The notes: generated by a model not told the origin, from the letters alone. A DNA stretch of 64,000 nucleotides from Acridotheres tristis (GCA_037013685.1 CM072884.1:106257548-106321547), one strand, 5' to 3'; counted from the stretch's first letter, positions 1 through 24,935 are shown. Made by a program: numbers and translations.

Positions 1-2049
1 CCCAGTTTCCCAATGTGTGTGTCAGTGTTCTGTTGTTCATTCCCAGAGAACATGATATGCCAAGTGCCAGGTGCCAAGGCAGAGGCAGTGACTTGCTCTG
101 CTCCTGGTGGAAAACATCTTGTAGTGGGGGGGAGGCACAAAGTCCCCTTTTTCCCAACACAGTTCCAAGTAGGCAGAGCCATCACAGGGGTTGTGACTCA
201 TGGATGTGGATGCTTGTGTTCTGTCTTGTTTGTTTTCTTTTTTATTATTATTATTTTGAATGTTGTAGAAATCCACACTCACACTCAAGTTTTGTTAAAA
301 GGGTGAAACATTAAAGACTAACTAAAATTTATTGCAAAAAAACCGACCCTACTTAGGATAAAGGTATGTTTAATTCACTGCATTGTTGCCCCTTGACAGA
401 GCAAGGGAGCACTCCTGGGTGCTTCTCTTCTATTGCTAAACCAGCTGTCTGAAACTGGTAGGTAATAAATGGCAAAAGAAAATAATAATGCATGAAGAAA
501 ATAGTTAGACCTCTAGACAAATCTTTCATGACTCATTTATTTTAATAAGTTTAGCAGTTTCTTCATTACAGATACTTGGTGACAATATGACTAATCATTA
601 AATGACACTAATTTTATTTTTATTCAAGAAGCAAAAGGTAAAGGTCATTTGTTTTGGCATAGAATAGTCTGCTAAGAAAAATTCTGGCTACTAAAAGAGG
701 TTTTATATATATTTTGAAAAAAAAATTGAGCCTTCTGCTTCTGTCAACCTACAATACTTAGTAGCAACAAGTTAAACACTGCAGTGGTGAGATTTCAGAG
801 TGCCTTAATGTCTGCTCTTTATTCACATTTATTTGCCTTTATAGTGATTTGATGAACTTGCTTTAGAATCAGTTTGCTCCTTCATCCCACATCTTGCAGT
901 GGCATTTCTACAGTTTTGTTGGCAGGCTGGGATGTCTTCATAGAGCACCATTCACCTGAGCACTGCAAGTGCTGCAGTCTGCTCTTGCATGATGAGTTAT
1001 GGTGTTGGGCAGGCCAGGCTGGAAACATTAGCTTTCCCTCTTTGTTGCAACAACCATGGCCAGCCTTTTTGACAGAAAGGTTTGCTTATGAGGATTTGGA
1101 TTTATGGAAAGTGGGGAAGTCTGGGTGGTGTGATATGTTGATGTGTAAGCTGGCCTCTGAAGACTGGTGCCAACCCTTAGGTGTAGGTCATTTATTAATA
1201 AAAAGCCCTTTAACCTCGTAGTGTCCTACTGACTTGGTTAGGCAGTTGCACCTTTCTCTTACTTTGCTGAAAGCTTTTATTTTCCTGACTTTTCCCATAC
1301 CAAAAAGACTCCAAGGAGCTGCACTACTCCTGCTTCCTCCAGATCCAATTCTTACTGGCTCTCTGCCTGGTGGGTGCAGTGAGCTTCAGGCACTTTCTCA
1401 GCAGAGAGGATCTCCTGTCTGTTCTCCTTCCAAGACAAGGTACAAGGTACATGTAAGTTCTTGTAGGGCAAGTTGGGATCCTCTCATGTAGTGCAAGTTC
1501 CTTTGCCAAATCACAGGTCTTGTTCTGCCCTTGAACTTTATGCAGGCGTCCTGTTTTAATCAGTGCCTGACTCTGAATGAATTTCCATGTGTTCATTCTG
1601 ATTTTCGAAAATCTAATCTGTAGACTAAAAATAATGAGTTGACTTGATGATCTCTGCAGAATGAATTTAACTCCTAGTTAAGGTATAAGTAATTACAGTG
1701 GAGAATGTGATACCTTTAAAGTTCAATTAGGCAAAACAGGCTGCATTTTGTTTGAAGTTATACACACCCTCTTATTTCATATTAACATTTTTGATATTCT
1801 GAATTTGAAAAGCCTTGAAAAATGTTAAATCATTCACCATTTCAAAGGTTATCTTTTTCTTGGATAGTGTTCCTCTACTGTTGAAATCATCCTGCATGCA
1901 GTGCTGGTACAACTCAAAAGAAGGATTAATTTTGATCATGGAGTTTCAAATACTGATGTATTTGTACCAGTGTTTGAGAATAAAAAGAAACTTGTCCAAG
2001 TTGATTCTAATTCACAAACTCATCAGGATATTTCCTCTTTTGTTTACAG
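1..2049. other. 5' flank or first intron of PRRG1
   Basis: I see no exon that can be supported in this stretch. It is AT-rich with few CpG dinucleotides, so a CpG-island promoter is absent and the PRRG1 first (untranslated) exon is likely upstream of the window. Short open frames here have no recognisable domain and no splice context. The last 25 bases before position 2050 form a pyrimidine-rich tract ending in TTTACAG, the acceptor for the first PRRG1 exon in the window. Confidence 0.5.
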
Positions 2050-2089
2050 ACTTGATATTTACAAGTTCCCTGCCTTGACAGCAATCACC

Positions 2090-2099
<10 letters not shown>
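2050..2099 (+). CDS. PRRG1: PRRG1 first exon in the window: 5'UTR end plus start codon
   Basis: The acceptor TTTACAG ends at 2049 after a T-rich tract, and the donor GTAAGT begins at 2100. The ATG at 2090-2092 lies in a strong Kozak setting (ATCACCATGG). It encodes Met-Asp-Ser plus the first base of a Val codon, so the intron is phase 1. This matches the human arrangement, where a tiny coding piece (Met-Gly-Arg) precedes the same VFLT start of the Gla propeptide. The first 40 bases are untranslated, yet they hold no stop in the same frame. That makes the acceptor the only boundary for the frame, and I chose the ATG because of the Kozak context and the human comparison. Confidence 0.85.
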
Positions 2100-13518
<11,419 letters not shown>

Positions 13519-14629
13519 AACAAGAAGAATGCCATGGACCTTTTAAAAATCATTAATCATTTTGTAGCACTTTATCTTGGCTTATTATGCATTTCTGTAA
13601 TTGAACGGACTTGTATACAATGAATTTCACCTTTTTTAGGTTCACTTGCTCTTTGGGTTTGGGATTTTTTTCCCCTATTGAATGTCTTAAAAGATAAGGA
13701 ATCTGTATTGAGAGTGTAGTGCAGATAGAGATGTGGTGCTCTGTCATACTTCTCAAAAGTACCTCTGTTTTGAAGGATGTCACTTGTTTTATTCCGAACA
13801 CTATCCACATTCCCCACAAGATTTGTGGGATCCCCCTCCCCTTTCTTACTGCAGACTGGCAGAATTCCCTGACATAGGGAATCTTTAAGCAACATTTTAA
13901 TAATTACTAACACTAGAGGGGACTGATTTTGCAGTATTGCCTCTTGTCTGGTTGGTTCCTTTTTCTCATTTGGATTTTTGTTACATGCTGCACCCTCTCC
14001 TGGCCCTCGGGAGCCTGGGAGCCTTTGTGTTCAAACCAGGATCTCATGTAGAGAATGCTGGTGTAAGAGCAATAATTCCAGAGTCCTAGCAGGAGTGGTG
14101 TATTCTAAAGCTTTTGCTATTACAGCTCAAAATCCTGTAAATGCTTAGAAGCTGACAATTCAATACACTGATTGGTGAATTTAATGGTGTAAGTTTTTGT
14201 CTGTGTTCTGCCTTTTCTGTTTTCCTATCTCGTTTTACTTTTGTATTCTAGAAGTGAGAAGTGTGCATATGTTAACTTCAGAACTTGTAAGTTCATGCAA
14301 CACTAATAGTGGAATACTCAAGAGTGGATAAAATCCTGATCATGGACTTCCTACTGTGATTTTCCTGTGGGACCAGGATGTAGTCTATAAGCACATACAC
14401 CCAAAGGCATTACTTTCCTTTTTAAAGGGGAAAAATTGAAAGGAATTCAGTGTCTGAAACTTCCTTTTTTTCTCCAACTTTTAAAACCTTCCTCAAGGTT
14501 TTGCCAGCTATAAACCCCTTCCTCAAGTTCTGATACTCCCTTGCCTACTGACCTGAACCTTATGTGCGCCTTGTACTAGTGCCTGTGGAAATTCTTTGCA
14601 GAGAATATAAATATCTTTTTTCAACAACA

Positions 14630-14635
14630 AATAAA
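14630..14635 (+). promoter_or_regulatory. Candidate proximal poly(A) signal of PRRG1
   Basis: AATAAA lies 1.1 kb downstream of the stop codon in an AT-rich context. It may give a short 3'UTR form; use is inferred only. Confidence 0.35.
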
Positions 14636-16713
14636 TTTACTGCTTATCCATTCCAACAAGGAATACTAAGAACATGCAAGCATAACCCCAAGCATTAGTG
14701 TGGAGTGACTTTTTGAGGCTGAAGCAATGAATGCAAGTTGCCTGCAGGCTTGTACAGAATTTCATCCACTTGGTTTAGGTGGCACAAATTCTAGTGTGAT
14801 AATTCTTGTTTCACAGGTTGATTTAAAAGTTAATTGCTCGATTTAATTTCTGAGTATTAAGTTTCAGTTTTCTTAATTCCCACACCAAGTAGCATGGCAT
14901 TAGCTTAGTGCTATTCTGTGTTCTACTAATCAATTAACACCAATTGAAATGAGTTGAGCCCTGAAGGACTAAATTATGTTATGTTGGCTTTCTTACAATA
15001 GAAACCCAAACTGTCTTGTTTCAAACACCCCAAATGAAATGCCAGTGCTATCTGTTTGAAATTGCTCTTAATGGCCCTTTCACGGGGGCTTGGCCCAACT
15101 GTTCCCAAAGGATTTCTATGGAAGGAGACTGGAAGGAAATGGATGGTTATAGATGGGTGTGTAAGTGCACACTTTGATAAGAATATGATCTAATGTATTG
15201 CCAAGTGGAGTCAGGAGTTCTCATTTTTGGCAAAGAGTAAGTTGCCTTTGTTGCCTGCTGGGCATCTTCAGCTGCTAAGGCAAGTTGTATTAGAGATGAA
15301 CTCCTGGCCAAACTTCTGACTCCACTGTCAAAACTGTAATTCATATTTCTATCCATTATATATAATAGATATATTAAGATAAATGGGTGTTTTGGACACT
15401 TGTAGTAAAAATTGCCTGGGTTTTGTTTGTGGACTGTCAGACCTTTTCTTTTGAAGTGGTTTTAGCTCTTGTGAATCCTGAATTGCCACTTGTGGAAGTT
15501 AAAGCTCCTTTCATACCGAGCAAGAGGTAATAAATACACAACTTTAGGCAGATTCACCAGAAAAAAGTGCCTCATCCCAGCGTGCAGAAACCACCTCAGA
15601 AAGAGCTGGTACCTCAGTGTCTGTGCCATATTGGCACCTCCTGTGCCTGCCAGCACAGATAGTAGTTTTAGCAGTAACTTCCTTGTCAGGATATAGGACT
15701 TTCCTTAGGAAATGCATGGAGATCACCCATGTCACATTAAGTTGTTAAGCAGCTGTCATCAACCCCTGAACATGGGCAGTCTGCTTTAGTAGTTTAGAGA
15801 TGAGCTGGCTTTTCTCTTTTTTCTGTGTTTTCTTTACTTTGTATTCCACTACCACTTTTAAAGGGTTTGTTTCTGGCTCCTAAGTTGAGTATGTTACTGT
15901 GTCCTGTAGATACTTTTATGTGCAATCCAAAATTTATGCTTGCCATTCCAAAAAAAAGTCACAACCAAAAACTTGAAGTGATCTCTGAGTTGAATTAATT
16001 AGACAATGCCTTTTCCATGAGTACATGAGTATGAAAGCCATTGTGGGCTATAAATTTATGTCTTGGTGAATAAATTTGATATTTAAATGAAACCTATGTG
16101 GGACAGTTGTGCAAATGCATTTCCTCTAAAACATGAACAGTTTTCTCCATGTTGGAATAGTGTCAACTTACAAATTGTTTCTTCTATTTTGTGAAATGTG
16201 GGAAAATAGCTTAGTCTTGTGGTTGGCTTTTTTAACCTGATTGAAAAATAAAATTTTATCTGTACTGGGGTTTTTACAGCTTTTTTTTCTTGTTGATTTA
16301 CCTATCTTGTAATTGCATTGTCATGCAAAAAATAAAAATTTATAGTTGTACCTCTCTAAGGTTTTGCAACTCTGAATGCAGTGCTGTCTTCACTGATGAC
16401 ACAAATAGTCAGGATGTTGACTTTCCCACTTCTGAATGTAACATTGAATTTCATCTTGTATTAGGACTGAAATTATTTAGCTACGAAAACTAACTTAAAG
16501 GTGGCACTGTTTTAAGAAATTATGGAAACTAATGATTTGCTTATATGATATTAACATTAGTGAAGGTTGTTCTCTCTTCACTGGATGTAAATAACCTCTG
16601 GTTACAGTATTGTATATTTTAAAGGGGTTTGGTTTACATTAAATTATCCTATTTAAACATTTTTGCCTATGTTTATAGAAAATTTTTTGTAACATTTGTT
16701 TTTCAATATCCTA

Positions 16714-16719
16714 AATAAA
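16714..16719 (+). promoter_or_regulatory. Candidate distal poly(A) signal of PRRG1
   Basis: AATAAA at the end of a long AT-rich tract is followed by T-rich and GTGT-containing sequence, as expected downstream of a cleavage site. Two further AATAAA copies (16247 and 16331) lie within 500 bases upstream. Confidence 0.45.
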
Positions 16720-16978
16720 AATTTTTAAGATGCCTCTAATTTTTCAAAATAACACTTTTACACAAGTAAAGTGAGTATTAACCTTGTGTATTTAAGTGGT
16801 CTTTTAATTTCCATTGTTACATGGACTTAATCAGTTTCATGAATCAATTGTTCGGATGATATAAAATACAAATTTTGTTTGTGGGTAGGTAAGTCTATAA
16901 TTTTTAAATTCAGGCTCAATTGTTATCAGAGTTCTGCATTTGTATTGTTTCCTATTTAAAAAAAAAAAACATTTAACA

Positions 16979-17118
16979 CTGAGATGAGCTCATTTGCTTA
17001 GAGTCTGGTGTTAATAAAACCAAAGTTGTGGGTTCAATCCCTGTATGGGCTGTTCACTCAAGAGTTGGACTTGATGATCCTTCTTGGTTCCTTCCAACTC
17101 AGAATATTCTGTGATTTG
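16979..17118 (+). mobile_element. tRNA-Ile-headed SINE with CR1 tail (TguSINE1-like)
   Basis: The first 70 bases resemble tRNA-Ile. A-box-like GAGCTCATTTGCTTAGAG is followed by the anticodon-arm-like TGGTGTTAATAAAACCA, then the B box in GTGGGTTCAATCCC, then a GGGC stem end. The next 65 bases are a CR1 3' end: TTGGACTTGATGATCC, then TTCCTTCCAACTC, then ATTCTGTGATT. This head-plus-tail design is that of TguSINE1, a SINE family described from passerine birds that uses CR1 enzymes to move. No clear target-site duplication is seen, as expected for CR1-type insertion. It is not a functional tRNA gene because the acceptor stem is not closed. Confidence 0.75.
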
Positions 17119-20100
17119 TTGTAGCCATAGCTATGTAAGTCACAGGCTGAGGGAAAGGAAACTAGAAAAAAATGTTGAAATTGGAGGATTTAATTTCAAA
17201 GTTCCCCTCAGCCACTTGGAAGTGATTACAAAATGTCATCTCAGCTCCTGGAATGATGAATTAACAGAACAAAACCAAACTCAACCTTGTGTAATGATCC
17301 CTGCTGGAAGCTGAAGGTCTCCATTCCAGGCAACACGAAGTGGGTGTCATTGCTTCCTGCTCTGCTAATCAGGATGAAGTGTCCCTGGCACTGTTCACCA
17401 GGGCAGGCTCGGTGGGAGAGGCTGGAGAAGCCCCGAGTGAGGTTTGTGTCTCAGAGCTGTGAACCCAAGTGCAGTTTTTTGCTGCTCATAACAAAAGGGC
17501 AAAGAAAGCAGCAAAAGGCAGTGACTTTCCAAGCTGTCAGTGCACAGTGTCGCCTCGTGCTCCCCTTGGGAATTTTCATTTGTGTATCCCAGGCCAGCAC
17601 TGTCCGAACAGGACGCTTTGCCCTGGGTTAGGTGGGGCTGGCTGTGCACACACACATTTGTGTCCTGCCGCACATCCATCAGCACAGGCTGGCCTGTGAC
17701 CGTGGTTCAGCACTCGACTGCCCCTGCAGGTCTGGCTTCCATCTATGGGAACGTGAGGGATACAGTGCTGAACTGGTGTTATGAATCTCAGTGTCTATAA
17801 AAATCAGATCATTGTCAGGGTTACCAGTGATGAATGTTCATTATTTATTGTTTCTCGTGCCCAGAGCACTGTGCTGTGCTGCTCTAAATCACACTGATAG
17901 ATTTCTTTTTATTTTCTGCATAATGTGAGCTTTGTAAATGTCTCCTAGTGCCACTTGCTGATTTTTAAAAAGAAGGAAAACCATGTTCAGCTGAAAGCAC
18001 TGAAGTGACATCTGTACTTTTTCATTGCTTGCTGCGCACACATTTGATTGATTTGCTACAGGGTAATTGAACTTTGAATTTTGCCAGAAAGTTGAAGTAC
18101 ACTTTTCTTCTGCAGGGGTATCTCGGTAATTGTATTTTTCATTTGGCAGTGAATTATTGAATGCTAAGTAACAAGTCAGTGCAGGAAAGGTCTTGCTTAT
18201 GCTGTGTTGACCATATCTATCTATCTGTAGGTAGATACAGATATCTCCAGCACATATATTTTACAGCATATTATACAGGACTTGCTTACCATTTAGATCT
18301 CTGCAAATGTTTGCTGTAATATTAGACCAATGTCCTCTTTGCCTGTCCTGTCTCTGTGTATCCTGCAGTAAAGACACACTGACTGCTGTGCTGTTTTCCC
18401 CTTTAGAAACAAAGCCTGGGAATCAAAATGACAATTTTCAGTGTGCCCTGCTGTTTCCTTCTCCGCTTGGAAGCATTGTACATAACCGTGTGGCTCCCGG
18501 GGTTAGCTGAGGAGCTTAAAGCAAAAAGGAAACAAGTATTTAAAAAATTAATTTTGATACTGCCAGCAATGAAGTCTCTGTATAAGGAATAATCTATACC
18601 AGACTGTCTCCCTGGCTTTTCCTGTGGTGTGGGATGTGTTTTCCCACACTATAGACCCTGAATCAATTCCATGGGTCAGAGGCTTCCAATTTGACTTTTC
18701 TTTTTTTCCTCAGTCAGTCCTTGCCGCTGGCAGTGGTGCAGCAGCCGCTCTTGGCTGTGCACAGGGGCTGGAGTTGTTTGGTGACACACAGCTGTACAAA
18801 GGTGGCTTTGGGACCCAGGCTTCCCTGCTTCCCTGCTTTCCTCCCTTGACCTTGCTGGTCTGCTCACACCCAGACCAGGCAGTATTTTAGTGCTGGACAA
18901 AGAGCTGAGGGGATGAATGAATGCAGCGTTTGGGACCAGAGGCAGGTGTCAGCCTGCTGTGTCACACGGTGAGGCACAGTCTGTTATCACCTGTGGCCTT
19001 TTCACTACCAGTCTGAATGCAGCCACCTCCTGTGGGTTGTTTCCAAGATTAAAACCACTGCAGGCAACATTTCTTGCCAGGACTTTCTGTGAAAAATGGT
19101 CCTGTCAAACAAAAGCAAGGGTGATGGGACCAGCTCAAACATTTTCCCTAGCTAGTACCCTTAAACTCTCTTAGCACAAGTAATTTATTGCCATTCACTA
19201 TTAGAATTACTGTTTAAATTTTCTTATGCTTTTGTTGTGTCTGCTTTTCTGTTCATGGTTGTATTCTAACAATAGGTTTTTCCTTACAGATAGGTGAAGG
19301 TAAAACATATGCATAATCATGAAAAGCTACTTTTCTTTTTTTTTTTTTCATTTTTCTGATTCTGGGTGAGTTGGGTTTTTTTCCTCTGAGCTTGCTGGTT
19401 TTTGCATTTTGTTTAATAAAAGTGCTGAATGATGGTACCTCCTTTTTCTGCTCCCCCTAAAATCTTTCACGTGCTCCTCTAGCAAAACGCATAACAGTTG
19501 ATATTTTTATTGTGCAGATTTTCTAGAAGAATTATAACTTTGAAAATAACTTCTGTTATTTTCTCTTCAATCCATTTTTTCAGCCTTATGAAGTGTTACT
19601 TGTAGCTTAGTTTCCCTTTTCTTGCCTAATTGTGCTTCCACCCTCATTACCTTCCAGCCTTTCCACACAGGCAGCTTGGCTCCATGAAAACATTACCATC
19701 TCCTCCATTGGCAGGAATGTTTAAAAGGGGGTTTCTGCTCTGCACATTGCTTTCAGATTTCAGCATTTACTGTTCTGCATAACCCAGCATTGACTTCCTG
19801 AAAATTGTTAACAAAATCCTGATCCCAGTGCCAAGCTGTCAGCAAACCCCCAGCGCCTGTGGAAGGCTGGCTCTCACTCTGACCTTCACCCACAGCCCTA
19901 GAGCAAGGATTTGAACTTGTGCTGCCTCCATTGCAGGGCATTTAGGGAGCTTAGAATATTAGACTGAGCTTGCAGTCTTTATCTTTCTCAAGCTTCAAAA
20001 TCCTTTGAAATTCTCTATACTATATGCAGATCTCTGGGTATAGTGAATTTAAACTGCTTAACATTGACTTAATTTACTTAGTAACTTCTTATGGATTGTT

Positions 20101-23100
20101 GGAAAGCAGACCAGTATATTTCTATTATGGGATATCATAGAGTTTGGGTTTGAGCTGCTCTCTTGATTTTTTTCTATGCTAGTGACACCCACCTTGGTAT
20201 TACACTTTATGGATCACAAATTTCATCTGGAACCTGAGAAATCTTCACTAGTGTAGGTTTTGTTGCTTGTTTTTGTCAAAACCCACATGATCCCATTAGC
20301 AATTTTAGTTTCACTGAATTACTCTTCAGTATAGAAGTGTTTATTTAAAAAATTCCTGAGGAGCAGCAATTGATGATTTTATGATTGACTACAGTGATAT
20401 CTCCTAGCAACATGACTGAAAAAAGATCATCCCACGCTGCTCATTTGTCCAGAGATTTCCAGATTGCTGTGTTTATCATGATGAGGCTGACTAAGTCATC
20501 TCACTTGACCAGTACTCCCTGCAGCACATTTTCTGCCCATTTTGTATTGAAAAGGGTTCTCCAAAGTCACACCTAAGGTGTAAGGCTTTTTCACAGAGTC
20601 CTGTTTTGGGACTTGCAAAATCCCTCCCAGGCAGCTGAGTAGTGCTACCCCACATCCCCAAAGCATTCACTTCCCTTGGCTGCCCTTTCCCAGCAGCTCT
20701 GGTGTGCCAGGACTTGCAAAGATTGGAGGCCTGTGGAGTTCACTTTGTTGTCTGACACAGGAATTCAGAGCCAGGTACAGCCTGTGGACCTTTCATCTGG
20801 CACCTCCTCTGTGCTGGTGACGATGACAAATTAGTAACTTGCTCACAGTCAACATCATTTCAATAATCCTTTATTTTAAAGAGAGTGCTGTTGTGGCTAG
20901 TGAACAAATGCTCGTCTTCCAGGATACGTCACAGGTGAGATTCTGCAAGAGGCTACCCTGCAGTCCCTCACCTCCTCATGGCACTTCCCTCTGCTTTCCC
21001 AGAGCCTCCTCCGGCTGGGAGGACACTGTGTCCCCCCCACAGCTGCTGTGTTGGCCAGAGGCCGGTCAGCTCCCAGCTGTGATGGAGGCATTGCTGGGTG
21101 GAGGTGCCTTTCCACACTCCTGGGGTGGCCAGCAGTGAGGGAGAAGTGCTGCTGGAGCACAGGCTGCTGCAGGGTGTGCCCTGTGACACAGAGCAGGGCT
21201 CTGCCTGGCTGCCTGCTGCATGAGCCCCTGCAATTAATGCCTGCTGCATGGGACCATGCAATTAATGCCTCTGTCCCTGTTTACAGCCCTGCTTAGCTTC
21301 AGGAGCAGTGTGTGGCACCGTGCTGCAGGTGAGCAAAGCTGCTTGGGAAGAGCTGCTCACTGCATGTGGGACAGGGCAGGGCTGGGGGAGCTGCACCAGC
21401 TCCCCGTGGTTTGTTCTGCTTTACAAACCCCTGAGCTGTCACTGAGCTCTCCCTGGGGACATCCCTTCTCTCTATGTGCCATGTCCCAGCAGCACCTCAG
21501 CTGGATTTGTGCTGCAAAAGAAGCTGAGAGAGCATCACAGGTTTTCCAGGCCCTGCCCCTGTATCTCTTACTTCCATGGCCTTAATTTTAATTTCTTTGG
21601 GGTAAGTTCTAAAAGCTGCATGTTTTTTACATGGCTTTGAAGGCAGTTTAAACAAATCCTGTGAAGGTACCTCGGGAGTGTTCCCACTATCACTGTCCAG
21701 TGGCTGATACGAATTGTGTTCTTCACTTTGTTATTCAAACAGCTGGCAGGTGAGTTAATTAATTTTAACAGAATGCTACAGGGTGAGTTTGGCAAATCTA
21801 ATTATTTGAAGGGCACTCAGAAATGTTTAAAAGTCTCTTTTAAGGCCAAATCTGAAGAAAGTGGTGCAATTAAATAACAGTCTAGTATTTTTCCTTAAAA
21901 AAATAGAAAAAAAAAAGAGAGAGAAATAAAAGAGGCCAGTTCAACTAAAGTAATTACTTTCGTAGTAGTGGTTTAAAAGTCCTCCAAAGCCCTTGGCTTT
22001 GCTCATGTACGTGTCTCTGATACCTTTATAGGTTTATTGTCTACATTTGGATCAAGTTAACACGTGCTTCTCTGTTCTGTCTTGGCCTGCCTTGGTGCTG
22101 TGGCAGCAAATCCACAGCAGGGAGATCAAAATGGGAATATTGAACCAGTCACACAGAACCAGCCACCCTGCAGAGCAACCAGAGATACGAGTCTGCTAAA
22201 CTGGATCAGCCAGTGCAGGCACTGCTGGAATCTGTGTCAGAGTCAACTTCCAAAGAGGGTTAATCAGAGGCTGCTTGGTGTGGAGGGAATCGTGCAGGAA
22301 TGCTGAGGTTATCCCAGCAGCCTTGCAGTGACTGTCTCACCTGATAGGTATTTTCATTCCTTAGGAACTTTTAAAGTCACCTCTCTGCTCCCTTGGTGGT
22401 GTGAATAAGGTTATCTCTACAGGGCATGCAGATAAAGTGTCCCCTAGAGCCATGAGATTTGCAATATTTTTCTTGTCATTTCCCTTTCAAGCCTCTGTCA
22501 GTAACAATTGAGTTTGGCCTGCTGTATTGTTAGGAAATCAAGGGAGTGAATTTCTGTGAATGTTTCTGTATTCATGTATCATCTCCACCCTTCCTGGGTA
22601 TGAGAATCTGTCTGAGGTGAGTAGCGAGTTCCTGTTGCTGTGTCTGGCTTAAACCATGACATGTACTGAACAGCCGACTCTTGCTGTGCTTGAAAAGTAC
22701 AGATGAAGGACTGTAAGGAGTTAAATCCTGCTGTAATTTCAGTTTTTTTCCCTTTAATCATGTTCCTCTTGAACTGAGCACTCTTCAGAACACCTCTTCA
22801 CAGATTAGACTCTTTTATTCACGCAGGTGCCAAGGCAAATTTGTAACAGAAGTTTTCTTTCACTTGTGAATAACCTTGAGAAAGATTCTTTCAGCCAGTA
22901 GTTTGGCCAACCTTATAGAGAAAAGAATTGAGCAATTTTGGCTAGTCTCATAGTGTTGAAAAAGACATACTAAAAAAAATATATATTAAAAATGCAGTGA
23001 TTGTGCAAAAGTCCTTTCTCACTACATTTTTCCAAGTAACCGTTTCAAGCTTTTATCTCTTGTTGAGCTTTGTTTCTATCACTAATAAACCTGTATGAGA

Positions 23101-24072
23101 CAAATAATGAAATATTGATTTGCCAGCTTGAAAACTTTTTCTGCTGCCATTTTATTCAGTGCATCCATTGGCAGCACAGCAGAATGGAGGTTTTATTGTG
23201 GATTGAATGAACCCATTGGTTTGAGCATTGCATTGCATTGTAAGATAGCAATAAAATTGCGGGGCACATTTATGCCATCTGTTTCATAGTGGAAAAACAA
23301 ATAACATTTTAGTGATGGCCTCAAAGAATAAATCTGGATTTAGAAAAGAAAAATAATTGGAGCTTGTAATGCTAGGAACAGCCTAAGATATTGCACAGCC
23401 TCCTTCACCCACTGTTGCTCAGCTGCAAAGTTCCCCCAGGTGTTTCTTGGTTTAGGCATCCTCAGGTGTTATAGTCTGCTGGGTTAAGGGCTCAAAAAAA
23501 AATCTCTAAGTCATAGAACACTGATTCAACAGATGTTTGCCTCCTCCTATCTCATCTATTGCTTTTATCAGGTTTCCATTTTTGGAGTGGGCAGACACGA
23601 AAGCAGTCAGGTTACATTGCACCACCATCAATCAGTGTTAGAAAACAAAGTTAAAAGGTCACAATCGATGAGCAAGAGGCAAACATGAAAGAGTTTTGTT
23701 CAATCTTTCATCAAAACAATGTAAAATCTAAGACATGAGCCCTGTGTTATCAGAAAAAGAAGTCATTAATTATTGTAATAAACATAGAATGTATAGAAAA
23801 TATTTTTTCCTTGGGAAATGAGTGATGTAAGATAAGAGGCTTCTTTTATTCTGTTCTCTCATCCAATATTTGATATTGTAGTCCTTGTGGTTTTAAGTAA
23901 CCTGTGACCTGAACGAATGGTCCAAAAAGTAATGTCCTTGTAGCTGTTGAAATCTGTAGATACTGAATGTGATTAAGATGAGCAATTAATCTTATTATTA
24001 ATTATATTTGTTGAAAAGTTATAAATGTTATGGTTTATCTACTTAATAAGAAATTTCAAAAAAGTCTTTCTT
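17119..24072. other. Intergenic region, no gene recognised
   Basis: The stretch mixes AT-rich sequence with moderately GC-rich blocks at about 17290-17760 and 20640-21560. Neither block has a frame with a recognisable domain or paired splice sites. A 28-bp unit occurs twice in tandem at 21211-21266, and an A/G-rich low-complexity run sits near 21898-21935. Confidence 0.5.
21211..21266. repeat. Two tandem copies of a 28-bp unit
   Basis: The unit starts GCCTGCTGCATG and ends GCAATTAAT. The two adjacent copies differ at only a few positions, which points to a small local duplication. Confidence 0.85.
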
Positions 24073-24337
24073 CACATTCAAACTGACAGAGAGTAGGTTT
24101 AGATTAGCTATTAGGAAGAAGTTCTTTACTGTGAGGGTGATGAGTCCCTGGCACAGGTTGTTCAGAGAAACTGTGGCTGCCTCATCCCTGGCTGTGTTCA
24201 AGGCCAGGCTGGATGGGGCTCTGAGCAACCTGGTCCAGTGAAAGGTGTCACTGCCCATGGCAGGGGTTTGGAACTAGATTGTCTTTGAGGTCCCTTCCAA
24301 CCAAAGCCTCTCTGTGATTTTATTCTATGATTCTTTG
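24073..24337 (+). mobile_element. CR1 LINE 3' fragment (sense)
   Basis: Typical bird CR1 3' sequence is readable: GAGGGTAGG-like and TTAGATTAG motifs, GAAGTTCTTTACTGTGAGGG, then AAGGCCAGGCTGGATGGGGC, then GGTCCCTTCCAACC. The tail is the octamer-like TATTCTATGATTCTTTGATG. It is 5'-truncated like most CR1 copies, and its moderate divergence suggests middle age. Confidence 0.93.
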
Positions 24338-24887
24338 ATGGACAGGATCTCTTGCAGGGAGTTTCTCTACAGTTTCTTGTTGTTTTCTATGCCTTCTTTC
24401 CCAATCCTCTCTGATATATCTGGATGACCTTTTGTGATGGTATCTGTCCAAAGTCTGAATAGTCTCTTATGTAAGAGGAAAGGAGAAGACAAAAGATGTC
24501 AGGGCTGTTGAAGCCACTGCTTTCTGGTCCAGCTACAGCACTGTGGTGCCTCAGGGCATCTGTGCACACTCTCAGTGTCAGAACTCCTCACAGGCATATC
24601 CTGCCCTGTTCAGCTACCTTATCCCCAATTCCTAGTCCTGGTTTTTTACCTGCCAAAACTTTGCACTTTCCTACAGCCCCCAAAATGCTGCTTACACAGG
24701 GTAACACCTTCAGAGCTGATTGCCTGAGTCAACCACCAGCTTCTGTGAAGGAGGTTTGAATCCTCACCCAGCTCTCTCCCGTAGGCACCTGGTTACCTGC
24801 CTGGCACAAATCAGCACGTATCAGATATTAAATGACAAGGATGGAAGTGACTGGGTTTGTTTGTGTTTAAGCTACAGAGGGCAGTTT

Positions 24888-24935
24888 TCTATTTTTTTTT
24901 AATTTTTTTTTTCTATTTTTTTTCTTTTAAATAGT
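24888..24935. repeat. T-rich low-complexity run
   Basis: Runs of 7-10 T are separated by single A, C or AA. No mobile element is recognisable next to it. Confidence 0.7.

Larger units (their letters stand above)
13519..16735 (+). other. PRRG1: PRRG1 3' untranslated region (end inferred)
   Basis: After the TAA at 13516-13518 the sequence is AT-rich, with no splice-supported coding potential for more than 3 kb. AATAAA signals occur at 14630, 16247, 16331 and 16714. I place the end about 20 bases after the last one because the next 150 bases contain T/G-rich tracts and then a SINE. Shorter transcripts using the 14630 signal are equally possible. Confidence 0.55.

Noticed and set aside
16979..17050. 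A tRNA-Ile gene
   Set aside because: The head resembles tRNA-Ile, but the acceptor and D stems do not pair properly and it is fused to a CR1 tail; it is part of a SINE.
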